DNA from: Bradyrhizobium diazoefficiens | GTDB lineage: Bacteria > Pseudomonadota > Alphaproteobacteria > Rhizobiales > Xanthobacteraceae | DNA: 64,000 bases | NCBI RefSeq assembly: GCF_018131185.1 | Contig: NZ_JAFCJE010000008.1 | Location: 1 to 64,000 of the forward strand | Direction: 5' to 3' | In this document: positions 34,401 to 37,069 of the stretch, piece after piece | Layout: each line of letters begins with the position of its first letter | Numbering within the stretch: position 1 is the first letter of the stretch | Translations under genes and position numbers: made by a program | Notes under the pieces: model-generated | The model's database searches: none | What the model was told of the DNA's origin: nothing | The model's input: the letters and a program-made list of their open reading frames with translations, nothing else

Positions 34401-36940
34401 ACGAGGGCGATCTGGTCCTCAGCTATGTCGAGTTCGCGCCGAACGGCACGCCGATCGGCTCGCAGGTTGCGGTCCAGAGCGACGGCAACGACCGCATCTT
34501 CGGCGACATGGGCAACGACTGGATCGTCGGCGGCACGGGCCGGGATCACATCTATGGCGGCTTCGGCAATGACCTGATGAATGCCGACGACGTCATGGGT
34601 GGTCCGGTGTCCGTCTACGACAATGGCAACTTCGGATCCGCTGACGATCCGGATGGCGGCCTCAACAACACGCCCGAGACCCACCTGTCTTGGGAAGACC
34701 GCGTGTTCGGCGGAGCCGGGCTCGACATCCTGATCGGCAACACCGGTGGTGACCGGCTGATCGATCATCTCGGCGAGTTCAACTCCTACATTGTGCCGTT
34801 CGCGCCGTTCGGCATCGCGACGGTCAGCCGGCAGGTGCCGCCGCAGCTCTGGGACTTCCTGGCGGCGCAAGCGTTCTCGGACGGCGTCGACATGACCCGG
34901 ACCGCGGATGTCGGCCCGAACCATCAGTCGCGCTACTCGAACGTGATCCAGCAGCAGGGCGACCCGTACGGCGAGATCGGCCTGGTGACGCAGCAGGATC
35001 ACGGCTTCTGGCAGGATCAGGCCGGACCTCCGACCGATCCGCAGGCCGGCAACATCCCGGGCGGCCGCCGCGACATCCTGCGCACGGCGGACTTCAACGA
35101 CCGCACGCTCAACGGCTTCTCGGCGGATGTCGGCAGCTTCACGGCGGCAAACGGCGTGATGAACGTCGCGTCTGCCAACGGCACCTCGACCAGCTCGGCG
35201 GTGTTCCTGCTCGATAGCTACCTGCCGACCTACTACGAGGTCGCAGCGACCATCAACGTCGACAAGCCCGTCTCGGGCTGGAAGGCGAACGGCTACATCA
35301 TCTTCGACTACTACAGCGACAACGACTTCAAGTTCGCCGGCCTCAACGTTTCGACCAACAAGATCGAGATGGGCTACAAGGATGCGTCCGGCTGGCACTA
35401 CGTGGTCCAGTCGAACAAGCCGGTGCAGGTGAAGGCGAACACGAACTACGACGTGCTGGTTGCGGTGAATGGCAACAACGTGACCGTCCAGGTCGCGGGC
35501 GTGAACTGGTTCTCCTACAACTTCACGCCGCGCCTCGATGCCTACGGCCAGCCCATTCCGCTCAACGGCGGCATGGTCGGGTTCGGCATGGACGGCTCGA
35601 AGGGCCGGGCGGACAACTTCCGTGTCCAGGTCCTGCCGCCGGACTTCACGCTGGAGCTCAAGGACGACTTCGGCGGTGCCCAGGCGGCCCAGGCCTATAC
35701 GCCTGCGACCGGTACCTGGCAGGTCACCGGCGGCCGCTACATCGGCACGGCCTCTGTGGGCGGGCCCGCGATCAGCCTCGGCGATATCGGCGCCGAGCTC
35801 TCGGTCAGCTCGGTTCTCGAGCTCGAGGCGAAGATCGATCCGGTCAGCAGCGTCAGCGGTCTGGTATTCGACTACTACGGACCGAACGACTACAAGTTCG
35901 TGCTGATCGACGTCGTCGGCGACAAGGTCCAGGTTGGCCATGTCGACCCGGATGACGGCCTCTCGATCGACATGACCTACACGAAGGCTCTGGACAACGC
36001 GGCCAGCCACCGCATCAAGCTGTCCTTTATCGGCGCCGCGGCCACCATCACGGTCGATGGAGCGGTGGTCGGGACCTACGGCTTCAACTCTGCGCTGGTC
36101 GATGGAGACTTCGGCCTGCTGACGAACGGGACCGGACGTTTCGATGAAATCGTCATCCGGACGAACGATCCCGCCTTCAAGGCCGCCAACCCGCTGATGG
36201 CCTCGGAAGAGGCGGTCAGCCCGGTCACGGTGGAAGCGCTCGACGTGTCGCAGGTCGAACCGCTGCTGGTTGCCGCCCGCGAGGACTGGGTGGAGAGCGG
36301 TCTCGCCACTGCCGAGCAGCTTGCTGCGCTGGCAGGGGTCCGGATCGAGGTCATGGATCTGCCCGGCCGGATCCTGGGCGAGGTCGAGGGCAACACCCTC
36401 TATCTCGACTCCGACGGGGCGGGGTATGGCTGGTTCGTCGATCTCACGCCGGACAACGACAACGAGTTCGTCCGCGATGCGGACGGCAATCTGGTTGCGG
36501 TCGATGGCGGACCTGCCGACGGTCGTATGGATCTGCTCAGCGTCGTGACCCACGAGTTCGGACACATAATCGGCTACGAGCACGTTGATGATGCGGACGG
36601 GTATGTCATGAGCCCCAACCTCGATGCGGGCCAGCGGCTGTCCTTCGACGCGGGCACGGCCGACAGCAAGCATCCAAACGCGGCCGGACCCAAGACACCG
36701 TATGCCGACACGCACGTCTTCATCGAGCAACTCGGTGCATTCGTGCCGGCGCGGCTGGCGGCACTCGTCAACCAGGCGGGCACGGGCACGCCTGCGGCGG
36801 CGAATTTCGCTCAGCCCGACTTCGTCACGATCGACACGCCCGGTGCGGCTGGCCTCGATGGCGACGACGCGGGACCTTCGGGACTGATCGACTGGTCCGC
36901 CCGGGCGAACAAGTTGCTGAAGCAGGCGGGGCGTCGCTGA
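7442..36940 (+). CDS. Giant LEPR-XLL surface protein with RTX repeats and C-terminal metallopeptidase motif
   Basis: One uninterrupted frame of 9832 codons, about 1 MDa. Residues 53-61 read LEPRYLLSA, the LEPR-XLL motif found near the N-terminus of very long bacterial surface proteins; no classical signal peptide is seen. Roughly residues 620-4220 are beta-solenoid-like repeats of the form GVGAAIALSIVDNTT..A.IG.GA.V. They include four long super-repeats with Lys/Ser/Gln/Asn-rich linkers. Residues ~4220-8100 are mixed beta domains, some with a recurring VYYV motif and some Calx-beta-like. Residues ~8113-9060 hold RTX calcium-binding repeats (GGAGNDAIDGGKGDD type). Residues ~9213-9577 are two concanavalin-like domains. 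H9704-H9714 form HEFGHIIGYEH, with a possible Met-turn at M9723. I noticed only two cysteines. Probably an exported adhesin or surface-layer-like protein; its substrate and partners are unknown. AGGAGG 5 nt upstream fixes the start. Confidence 0.85.
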   Translation: MLHSLFARTTTKEIEAWRKNHFRSSTSLTRQRATRTLSKMAGGRFSGLRLEALEPRYLLSADLMPFAVNMDGPDNNHLTLRYDADSQTFNVHDTLSGTLLDQRSLQQTSEIRVHGTDANDTLRIDLGTASIFPVSIQFDGGLGLDKLEIIGGQLDNSTFKANADGSQSVSLTRGGEDSSVNVSGVETVLDASQVANRFLVNETGLSLTLRLSDGAAAADGLSQLDATGGGSVASFLFSAPTDKFEILTGAAGDRIQLDGADAALLGRVRITGSTGEDTLAGPSANTVWNLTGHSSGNVAGATFTGIENLSGAADNEDTFIVSATGGVDGMIDGGAGGFDSMVLDGGVFDSVTYVAHSANSGTIARDGQILTYDGLEPITDNSNVTNRVIDLSENSDQATVTDDGATITVGTTAGIIPTFESVTFAKPTESLTIRLGDDTEVPFVSSDTLTLTDLDLGGADLIILGQEGTDEVIFTGTVTVGDLTVDAEEITVSGLITAGTVTLTAVAEEDGVLGVPDGFLGLPDDVTDFDLDGIIIALPTAVIDLTGSTITATGLVTLSASATANIEATIFNLGPVSGTIMVIVPEARITIDGTTLIAAGLQASSHVTVTIAAEDDADASENDTSSDAAIAVTVVVSDSITEVKGASELSVSGDVSLTAETDLNIVTTADGSPGSAGASVAVTEVNATTQAYVAGASLIQGIATDMPDSIALGATLTTSVTTTAISTAGGASDSGGGSESEKRLADPNKDGNTADKATTSGGDISFAGAVAVSDYRPTTEAYIDSSTLSSSGAITLTASSTDEVTLNADGSATGSGSTGVGVAVALGIVDATTRAAIAGTSDLTATSVDLSANLSAGDSFVVTATAGAGGAGTNVAGALAISIISTNVEAVIDANASVDLNGADLSLTASSTTNAETHAVPHSDPGEPGDTGIGGSVALAVIENTTTAALENGATVTAADDITLSATGNHESDTKAEAGAEGSGTGFGGAIAIDVIDNVTTASIGTDDVELDITGNLSASAAHHGLSAALADGTAIGSTAIGAAISLAFVDNRAFATIGRNTRADGSISLSALGDGSSKAQSKASAKGADKGEESAEGNTKADDQKQKQVDFANSKSGKGDTANQTANSGNGGSGGDIGVAAALALNFSDSEAVASIGNSLSVTAGDGDGTGSLALVSSNNMDASAIADSSAALAAEATGTSVGIAVAINAAELTNRAIIGTGATVNADDGITLSATMKAVGLDQTSVFEAQATSGASGGDTGVAGSFALSVVDNDTQALLNGNVTANGSDVALTAASTTTDTVEAKAAQTNGSATGVGAAIAISIANHLTEAVANGAITGANDFSATTTGSYSATTTGEAGGAAGDGTGVGGGLVIDVHDRVTRARIGTGAAMTLTGDVALTATHVGSSHAKMDSDASGNTAVGAALALSFVDDTAEADLDRDLTAATLGMSASGTGASKAEAIASAEGTSKSKEGTKGNTTADDQVGKGVTSASTKSGQAQNPNAGGKNTSASGSSGSVAVGAAVALNVSTLNVTAVLQNRTVIADVTLDSRADMDAQAIADGSASSGEESGTPSGDRVGIGVAINVATMKNRAEMIGGAVTGGFSAEALMATSGDGNHVIGATATSGASGGDMSVAGSFALSIAETDTRAAIGGTVIAGGDDVVLAAASTQTTNAEAEAGAKAGKTGVGAAIAIDVSNMQVEAEIVDSISVTGADDVTLSATGSGENTVAGTGGAESKTAGSTTVGGAIVISVIDQTTSARIGTGGLLTATGAMSVSANHHGATTTTATSSAVGSTAIGASIALGLVDDMASAEIARSVSADSVTLSALGDGASATEAAASAKGVKKTGGATANQQKDAATTQGNTKAAGTGTAPKGTSSTASQNGSDISVAAALAVNVSSSIAEATISGASVTATSGNVSLTTKNNIDASALGKGEAATSAQSDAVGIGVAINVATMENSASVAVGTDVTAQGLVLSSTMRTVGSDSTHDYLAKASSAASGGDTGIAGSFALDFINSNTNPLAGGTGSTLTLSDGPIDIDAQSNSRHYVLASSKGLSKGSGSTGVGASIALSIVFDTTDAGIRDNTVMNGTANGVSVDVTSSLLSAEPGTEEITEALGGAAGAGTAVGGAIAVTYIENTTNARIGVGTGNFTMTGGALSVTADHTADIISRADAEVAGASTGVGASVAVNIGLDESEAYVGRSMTTGLNEITGATVTTDSILRSIATTKASAKGADKTKTSDQQTSDAGSFANQQSGGQATNTPSQTGDGMFNSANSSSTTNSGSGLKTGAGGTSGNASGGTTVAATVAVNYLEGGATAEIDDNANVNASGVVKVETTSQMTAKALALATATDIQNSNSDGVAAAVGLNIVQFDGLARIGDATVSGSSVSVKAVQPAGETNVFQVRALSGAAAGANAIAGSIAINYVDISNKAQIGANATVTAGNGNVTVEAANLVEVQNLSGGAALSTSSGTGAGIAVSINIINTMETKAEVGSGADVTANGGSVTVKATGSFTPLSDTLGLNTGLGAIDDQEIALTNFAAGAAASGGGKAIGGSAAINVITINTEATIFADADVEGDSGVIVSADDTMTLFTGAGSIGLSAGGAGVGIGINVDVVTRTTRAKVEAGASLTSDNGDVSVTAHAVDKMTSVAATFGAASSDVAVAASIAVAVLLTTTEADVQSDSGLDVTELTAGGNINVTASSTLDLTFVAGGVAASGSSSSIGIAANVLVHDDSVQALIGDYAEIETHGPIGLTVDAFSSEEILDIVVAAGVSGSGPVSIGGSVLVSVMTEDTRAVIGNHVQVDAWNAAAGINPGVIVDADSETTILSVAGGLAVSAGGSGIGAGISVHHIGKTTVALIGNNVNIGGNPAVAGSFAEGNIEVDARSVETVKTFGVAGGVGSSVGVGIGAEVLLLSPTTRAQIGDNAIAKTRGSVKVQASDESEIDIIVVGAAVGGTGGAGAGAAVAVINKTIDADIGANGDVVGLGFLTTQAKTGQYAIGSTGSNTGVNTGSFEFTNADSKNNLNEDSFEVGLLDTSDEQVPTDLVAEGDPTQEDGNTGKAQETNQQDEISNPNLTSQRTATLNDTATSGVVVSASGKDDFESYAIGFGAGGTFGVGIGAAVSVVTTNTTADIGANTDINKSTEAAAAGQSVYVIAATDFHHVGIGAGGAIGGTAGIAPGVDVSVVNQTTTAAIGAGADVRAANDVAVNAIAREDFFVVGFGVAGSGLASVGGGVSVVSVTNITSATIGAGAIIKAGGDVSVIAEDFTDFTQLNLGVGVSAGAGVGAGVGVLVVTKDTTALVDDGAQIDAQALGSGGVGDILTGDWADGGEFGLGTARGVVVQASSSEDILNLAVSAGGGIAGIAGSVTVTVIDSDTIATIDADAQINMDTANFDQGDTVGSEQGVWVTASNDYKLINAAISLAGGVVGVGASISFGSVRNNVAALIGAGADVRAKSRVEVTALGEKDVRGYVASGAGGLVGVAAAVNVFAINDDFEGGYVDEDGNSGDATQLKKGGGGSTDMKSYANDEGGEGTTSVNNAFGEMQDGGSGAADGSADKRISGIMSTTSIGGVDVLTGLNTPPVEKGVTAVVQGGSGANKTSIKTGDVEVKAEERISFDFITGAAAGGFVGAGAGVTVINVRSRVLAALGGDVDASGLVNVTAASDRGGDGVSVGVAAGAIALGATVTIINDEGTQLAEISDNASIDGASAVTVTAENDQDYTSNVYSVTIGAAGIGVNFARIDLADDNNATAETAARIGDNVQIGQTDEIGSLTVQANSDVYVESNVFGVGAGLVGASINFSFVESDQNVLALIDDSADIDASGAVNVMSLLDVEAHAEVLSISLGAIGIGASISKAEVDGSSKAISNGEIDGSGSVLIQAKAIVVTDAYAEASGGGLFTGNGHDATATSSPTIEARLNGSTTSSGNVEVKAISEGKADAETDSKAGGFAGVGAGFARATVSPIVTAIIDAGTITAGNVLVRATHNFGLPATTWRANAKTEAAGVSAVGLQINRTEAKANAQVRAQIAGGVNIDTVDALGAGFVKIEALGVNNAIAFTDGLNVGILAAIGATQADAQAHGTAIAEILDQGSISGTPDYTIGALEVTATGQDTASARVNAAGGGLLAVGVNEADASVIGETRAEIGKNLGILAAGAVSVVATARPEVDANVKGVSGGGISVGMSNAEGTIEPTVTAMIDTGTSLAADGDVTVKAVATPQTGTVPTYVIESVDTNSHTLHVVGHGLTTGDVVEVGDNPNVDERDYNVIVIGQNNDTIAFGNFLSGSSNEIIDNRDEIRFQGAHNYQTGDKVVLTKVTGDDGSVPGDIEHAAGNTFWVVVIDAKTIKLVDDVAKTAPGWFTSNAQTFLPSNVLNNWINLGADNPFNVGDAVTYQAPGGGQNFGVGTVDVSKATIDSALGNGSTNLALASNSTNNNRIYFVDLVEDSPTEGQYINSGFNVGDAVVYTSTNAAGTAVGNDLGGLVQGRVYYVAEKGSAADGYYIKLKSAAGVNEDVYYEREGANTYKVVLTDGSTWSSLGYDEDETFTIANSNGNDGTYTIDSINGAALTITGTLNRVTRIDQQMTVGQVDVDAGAGVDNRITLTLSNGNWGSGFTNGASITLSGFDGTLNGARTILSVSGNTITLSLGAAGVTQNSFVNAQVQLASPENDNFDASFIDLQPDKDTDGIIPADPDGDGNLATDDKADPSIHQLTLVQNAPIGGLKSGQVYYVVQKSGDGQQVRLSETSGGSVLALTPASTNGNNHYLGKFGIELNATTNADTYELRIDLTSGGFVGQKLTGPDDVSLATIAPPSGDGTSGVTARGSGGSVLADIRINKAELNIQPVLEANVSAALVSSGGNITIEADGQMEGTALGRNGSGGIVGVGRADATINQSANRMTVDVKVGSGTQIVADGNLTMHAEGTGNFDADSETTTGGLVGLANAKALVAADWKSRIEVGANAVVLAAGLIDARVNGAMTGRARAYANGIGLGGDGDATARYTMNNSDLEIEVQHGALLEGNEVSLHADGTGTNVFVTADGRGAGFYAEGQGDATAKLALTSSIRILDNDAVNSGAKITGWEGVDFVVENHDNLLKTRANARSTGLFGYIDADTQTSYDLDANVFGDTGGGGGGNNTLVTAGPRHLDGGHLDDFDYAPLAGGEKRLAFYVLADNRTNTIDDDATHQRRALAAGDSDEHRDGDSKEDEIDFSSNVLILSGQSPELVTKTLVVSGDATIQRAVNITVNDSQGGGGGAIDSGQILSDKIYVNDIENPGPGDVAFKSTDISGSGGTWTFSETLQRVEILNLSDKDIQINDIDVTADRQPLVMLTPTGTSDTMTLTFNIASEVSPTYVEITNTGNADILLNGEINNPIGVTTIVAQHGSVLGDQSGGDSVVRTETLNIDASENAGSNDATRVIVQIVESAGVPEAFQFRTSQVNGLTDTIFLGLGNRFYEGQMVQYQASSTPISGLVNGGYYYVSFGVDAFNPDTGMVGVQLFTDAALTQKVNIDVAGALTNTHSLRGVESFTVDAGNDIFLDVRALMRDGQAADFATDPFYVVNVDRIAAGDDADVLLRPTYLQTGEGDSGGVVVRHRGVSPTGEKEFTYYTNFVKANPPPDQDPVGVSRGAYGAGTTKIGTTYDFRGLDTSGNRTIAGLQSGDVTHDGNVNVVAAESAPTDTTINVLALVEVDTTGFAQGEGHTSVLTNGWIALTEISGDFRVGTIKSTANDVLLYSPQSIVDAQWDTNQSAADLSARNITMVADAFFANPNANQVPNQVLNPNLTGGSSAFGGIGRMDNFLEIDVDNRNLLTGVLRAYDTTATSTQGIFLDEIAGNLRVHTVNTVNDVSLRTLNGSIIDRNGSSAPNVIGLSIDLDANGDGASIGEAGDDLEINSRNGLAKNNDLEADVDDVALEATNNIWLTEVEGELRLVLAHTYLGNITLTVQESASATSTAEDLQLIENGSARFAENNLTAPGLHVDASRPLPHGLILAEQGAVLLRVGDDIETHQNSAIVAGNQIDILGDFTNSDVGYGTTIVIRGQLIAGAIMVVAGNRAPSTPAGTSASRPIGTWRPDDTTTNVTAADRTTRIFGNADSDFFQFGDATGATGGTVWGDDGYVFIGSKTRVYGSTSAVTGDYATPDARNDGEDDFKVYFLQDAAAQTSPAISTVGFTVNPYTTGAPIAPSTYNMNVLAEHTLTLDGQSDTDTYEVYTLGSQGDERNYIINVLDTGEEDDGVDTLNIYGNDGDDDIFLLRAAAYLPHETADRPGYVALLHGTLDPYQDVITGNEDSAEVQRISYDSGLNGRLTVEGMGGDDSFFSDDVTVISTLDGGAGDDTFQIGQIFGSNRTEADGNLLPQDEFPDLRPTTRGWLSRGSSAPMIAQGGTGNDEFRVYSNQSELRLEGDDNNDLFIVRAFAISATTDYDWNADGVINVDDLQAGVDLLTIGFNDGAAAFEQAIAGRSDAAFLKTALKNGGANYVFDRNIVDGTTGDGGINFLDVYLTASDTTDDVIVLDEDGVATPQIGLGFSVAQAPDIRAGGGQDEVRYNVNAPVSVDGGTGFDKLVILGTEFADDIAITAQGIFGAGLNVRYTTIEVVEVDGLEGDDQFFVQSTAFGVAYRVIGGLGSDVINVAGDVTADIVTRELEGVSGAIDHLVTSDDVLYDGIVIDGIDYNVTTDGEGLVVIDEGSDGFTAVREGSQPTNSYGVRLARPLEDGEVVYVTVSAALSPQEERDDAFANPAPLPNGPGDTLWVTKSPLTGSLIDFDGLESQVNEDFLREVVIDGQTVRVPNRAVVLRFDHLNWDQTQEVFLYAVDDERAEGDRVVVVQHSVISTTSSDYDGIDVRNVEAQLRDNDTPGVLVTELDPFIDVEDGRTLLVEDDGTGLTGLKDRIAVQLTLEPDVTDQIVVKLNFGGLTGDALLADLVDKGIKITSGDSRFDATNLTMTFNSSNWDDDVILTLEARSDDVREDPETAVIGFGLNVETVTQAMTVGTWNDNGTNKLSLSLDTMAWASKGFEIGQSVILTGIAGIPNGTTATITGFSTGGVVAQLNIAAAGATLGLDASVTVKKAVPNGNQTIDADGDFAFPNLRSGTGLLDIEVIDDDTAGSVVLETGRDTILIPDDLSTNPENESVSDSYRLRLTKAPKFDVDVAILTDGLANVSGVGYDLNNDGDIDDAGEAISWTYKEVGGLRPVQVFNGTINFNGTTLTRGSGSDLGSFIAEGWQAGDLLRLSNTGDDYEVASVTEDTLTLKTSTGLNTSVKDVIISRLLELETWSGEVRLDQVDGAWRLVRVEAEVTNIADPDSDPNFNVDGWLKEGFLEGQWVRISDGTNSIDAKIAIIRGFNGTQDHSLQFTLDPSANFAAADLGWLAGNKNVTVTRIAAVTTFSTTNYHQLQTIELTADPYYEVPTTREGVKIFPVKNHRLSEIRGPLAVEGGPAGADRSLTNGVKLPGETDAFLIAIGAQPPESQQIDVLNIYNDGSKADTTGILTDTTLKGFAMGPDLVFPNVEGPLYGEGPEGQGPQTLIFPGGISFGKVNFGANGVTNDSTVSTVEVVNVMLGEGNDDLRVEGTLNPADHVSAENVFQFMPNWNDSDYQFLYMQNPAFQNKLVITRDSFNWKGEGFLVGQDLFYVDDNGVRHALGKIIGIEDAIAYFDEFGNPIIDPATGEPYRDPSDNSLLIVDRSALPAGVVISGSTKLVAVDKDVLQVLNTTVTSVNAGLSTIGWDSRTGGAVPATNWEEAGFLEGHLIHVDLADGSRIDLRIVEISEDGQSIIVEGLALAQGSSLNGLFWVQGAHGGLTVLHGGGNLQINTEGTFDFDTDENLLVRRDGRSFAEVGFEVGQVIQLEGETYTRTVLAIHNTAQHLIPTPSGEFKTWGTGSVLVLSDPLRTGGTVLGDLQEEKLLVHVADAFETTITETVKIEIKAQIPGNDATLETVVRLLSGENWSDLGFEVGGSLFIEGRPGAFEIKAIDGDELVLLDAALRDCAGSDGIATLKITTYDITRSGGQRVGGDHFVVVGGAGPKSPLVIYGDTSQDGIWYSGHSYDRLGLEFGEKPFDPFPHLPDGQNEDDEWVFSLANPFDFHGHDIIDASALFATEANAGIFPSVGITAYGGMGDDLIIGSQTGDHLAGGSGNDRILGQRGTDHIYGDSGVNVNILTRALTIDTLDKSPAPSIDPTTKKADNTFAPVPSEVRDPMGNRLADATGTTNVAGAGSDHIEGNGSGIADGTPDIVFADHGEVIQLVIDPNEPFPLDQKIQTTLLSTVIAINSKEPQTGGDDVVIGSEIDDILIGGAGNDAIDGGKGDDLIFGDNVNLTRMGGADGSLYDDIKSLRFQTLAGTLMYSRSDRPASAGYDLNQVSGDNSGVLLVSLDQNGDPIARDFRDPNGPSWWSEYKIDYAQYHNFEVEAGITGAGSFGNDYIAGGAGNDYIFGQLGNDVIQGDGTIAGAVTGRGDGTIDGFTPLSRYVSAGREMPEITDPTGALKVVASIGLATDGSDYIEGGGGCDTIFGGLGQDDIVGGSSSFFSLVDPENRPDGGDMIFGGSGQEIDRNDASFLTDGTQVLGRHTRDADTIAGDNADIIRLVGINGTDLLAGKINPANLSDPNVFGATYQSLYNTRNGMFLSYVYDTYLVVNGQTVADYAAEGSERIVVRGVTQLDYTPGGPDFESDLFDLETPTDIDRGEGWHSTYGFWSQVDIGRDDEVHGETGDDTIYLGGGNDISFGDAENDDIIGGWGNDWISGGTGIDGILGDDGRIFTNRNTRMAGSGAYGTEFAESLFGIYRLLKSDPDDRTSQGNVINELIYTPGHVQVELINVEYAIVKSVDLTPFDSVEDAVLVPDASADPKNHNPLFADDVIFGGLGEDFLHGGSGDDAIGGHEAIADGYIQLFTPVNGTPDQSTDGINLVTPTGLVRTDFTRPWNPGNILLFNTGDPHWNEPTPVRSRTGEFYLYDEYDPRRVILFNDDGSVWDSGSIVGKKSYFLNAPDNEGDLVLSYVEFAPNGTPIGSQVAVQSDGNDRIFGDMGNDWIVGGTGRDHIYGGFGNDLMNADDVMGGPVSVYDNGNFGSADDPDGGLNNTPETHLSWEDRVFGGAGLDILIGNTGGDRLIDHLGEFNSYIVPFAPFGIATVSRQVPPQLWDFLAAQAFSDGVDMTRTADVGPNHQSRYSNVIQQQGDPYGEIGLVTQQDHGFWQDQAGPPTDPQAGNIPGGRRDILRTADFNDRTLNGFSADVGSFTAANGVMNVASANGTSTSSAVFLLDSYLPTYYEVAATINVDKPVSGWKANGYIIFDYYSDNDFKFAGLNVSTNKIEMGYKDASGWHYVVQSNKPVQVKANTNYDVLVAVNGNNVTVQVAGVNWFSYNFTPRLDAYGQPIPLNGGMVGFGMDGSKGRADNFRVQVLPPDFTLELKDDFGGAQAAQAYTPATGTWQVTGGRYIGTASVGGPAISLGDIGAELSVSSVLELEAKIDPVSSVSGLVFDYYGPNDYKFVLIDVVGDKVQVGHVDPDDGLSIDMTYTKALDNAASHRIKLSFIGAAATITVDGAVVGTYGFNSALVDGDFGLLTNGTGRFDEIVIRTNDPAFKAANPLMASEEAVSPVTVEALDVSQVEPLLVAAREDWVESGLATAEQLAALAGVRIEVMDLPGRILGEVEGNTLYLDSDGAGYGWFVDLTPDNDNEFVRDADGNLVAVDGGPADGRMDLLSVVTHEFGHIIGYEHVDDADGYVMSPNLDAGQRLSFDAGTADSKHPNAAGPKTPYADTHVFIEQLGAFVPARLAALVNQAGTGTPAAANFAQPDFVTIDTPGAAGLDGDDAGPSGLIDWSARANKLLKQAGRR
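10670..14400 (+). repeat. Four long super-repeats inside the giant gene
   Basis: Low-complexity linkers rich in Lys, Ser, Gln, Asn and Gly begin near 10673, 11820, 12950 and 14130, so the period is about 1.13-1.19 kb (~380 residues). Each linker ends in a segment like VAAALALN(F/V)S and is followed by the same order of hydrophobic beta modules. The copies have diverged in sequence but keep order and spacing, which implies stepwise duplication followed by drift. Confidence 0.7.
31780..34620 (+). repeat. RTX calcium-binding nonapeptide repeats in the giant gene
   Basis: Groups of GGxGxDxUx-type repeats are scattered over ~950 residues: GSGNDRILGQRGTD, GGAGNDAIDGGKGDDL, GNDYIFGQLGNDVI, GETGDDTIYLGGGND, GGSGDDAIGG and GDMGNDWIVGGTGRD. 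RTX arrays fold on binding extracellular calcium. They normally mark type I secretion substrates, yet no HlyB-type ATPase lies nearby. Confidence 0.85.
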
Positions 36941-37069
36941 TGCGTTCCCTCCCCCGATGCACTGCCGCCGGCCCGAAGCCGAAAAAGGAGAGCTACAGGC
37001 GAGAATGCGTGAGTTTGCGTGCAGTAGAGGTGACCCGAGTAGTGCGTGCGGACGTCCTGTGACTGAATC

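Noticed and set aside
7442..36940. A two-partner (FhaB-like) or LapA-type adhesin
   Set aside because: There is no N-terminal TPS domain and no TpsB partner gene; there is also no LapBCE exporter or LapD/LapG pair nearby. The LEPR-XLL start and SecA-like gene point elsewhere.
7442..36940. A CRISPR array or simple DNA satellite within the repeated region
   Set aside because: The repetition is at protein level with diverged codons and long periods; there are no short identical repeats with regular spacers anywhere in the window.
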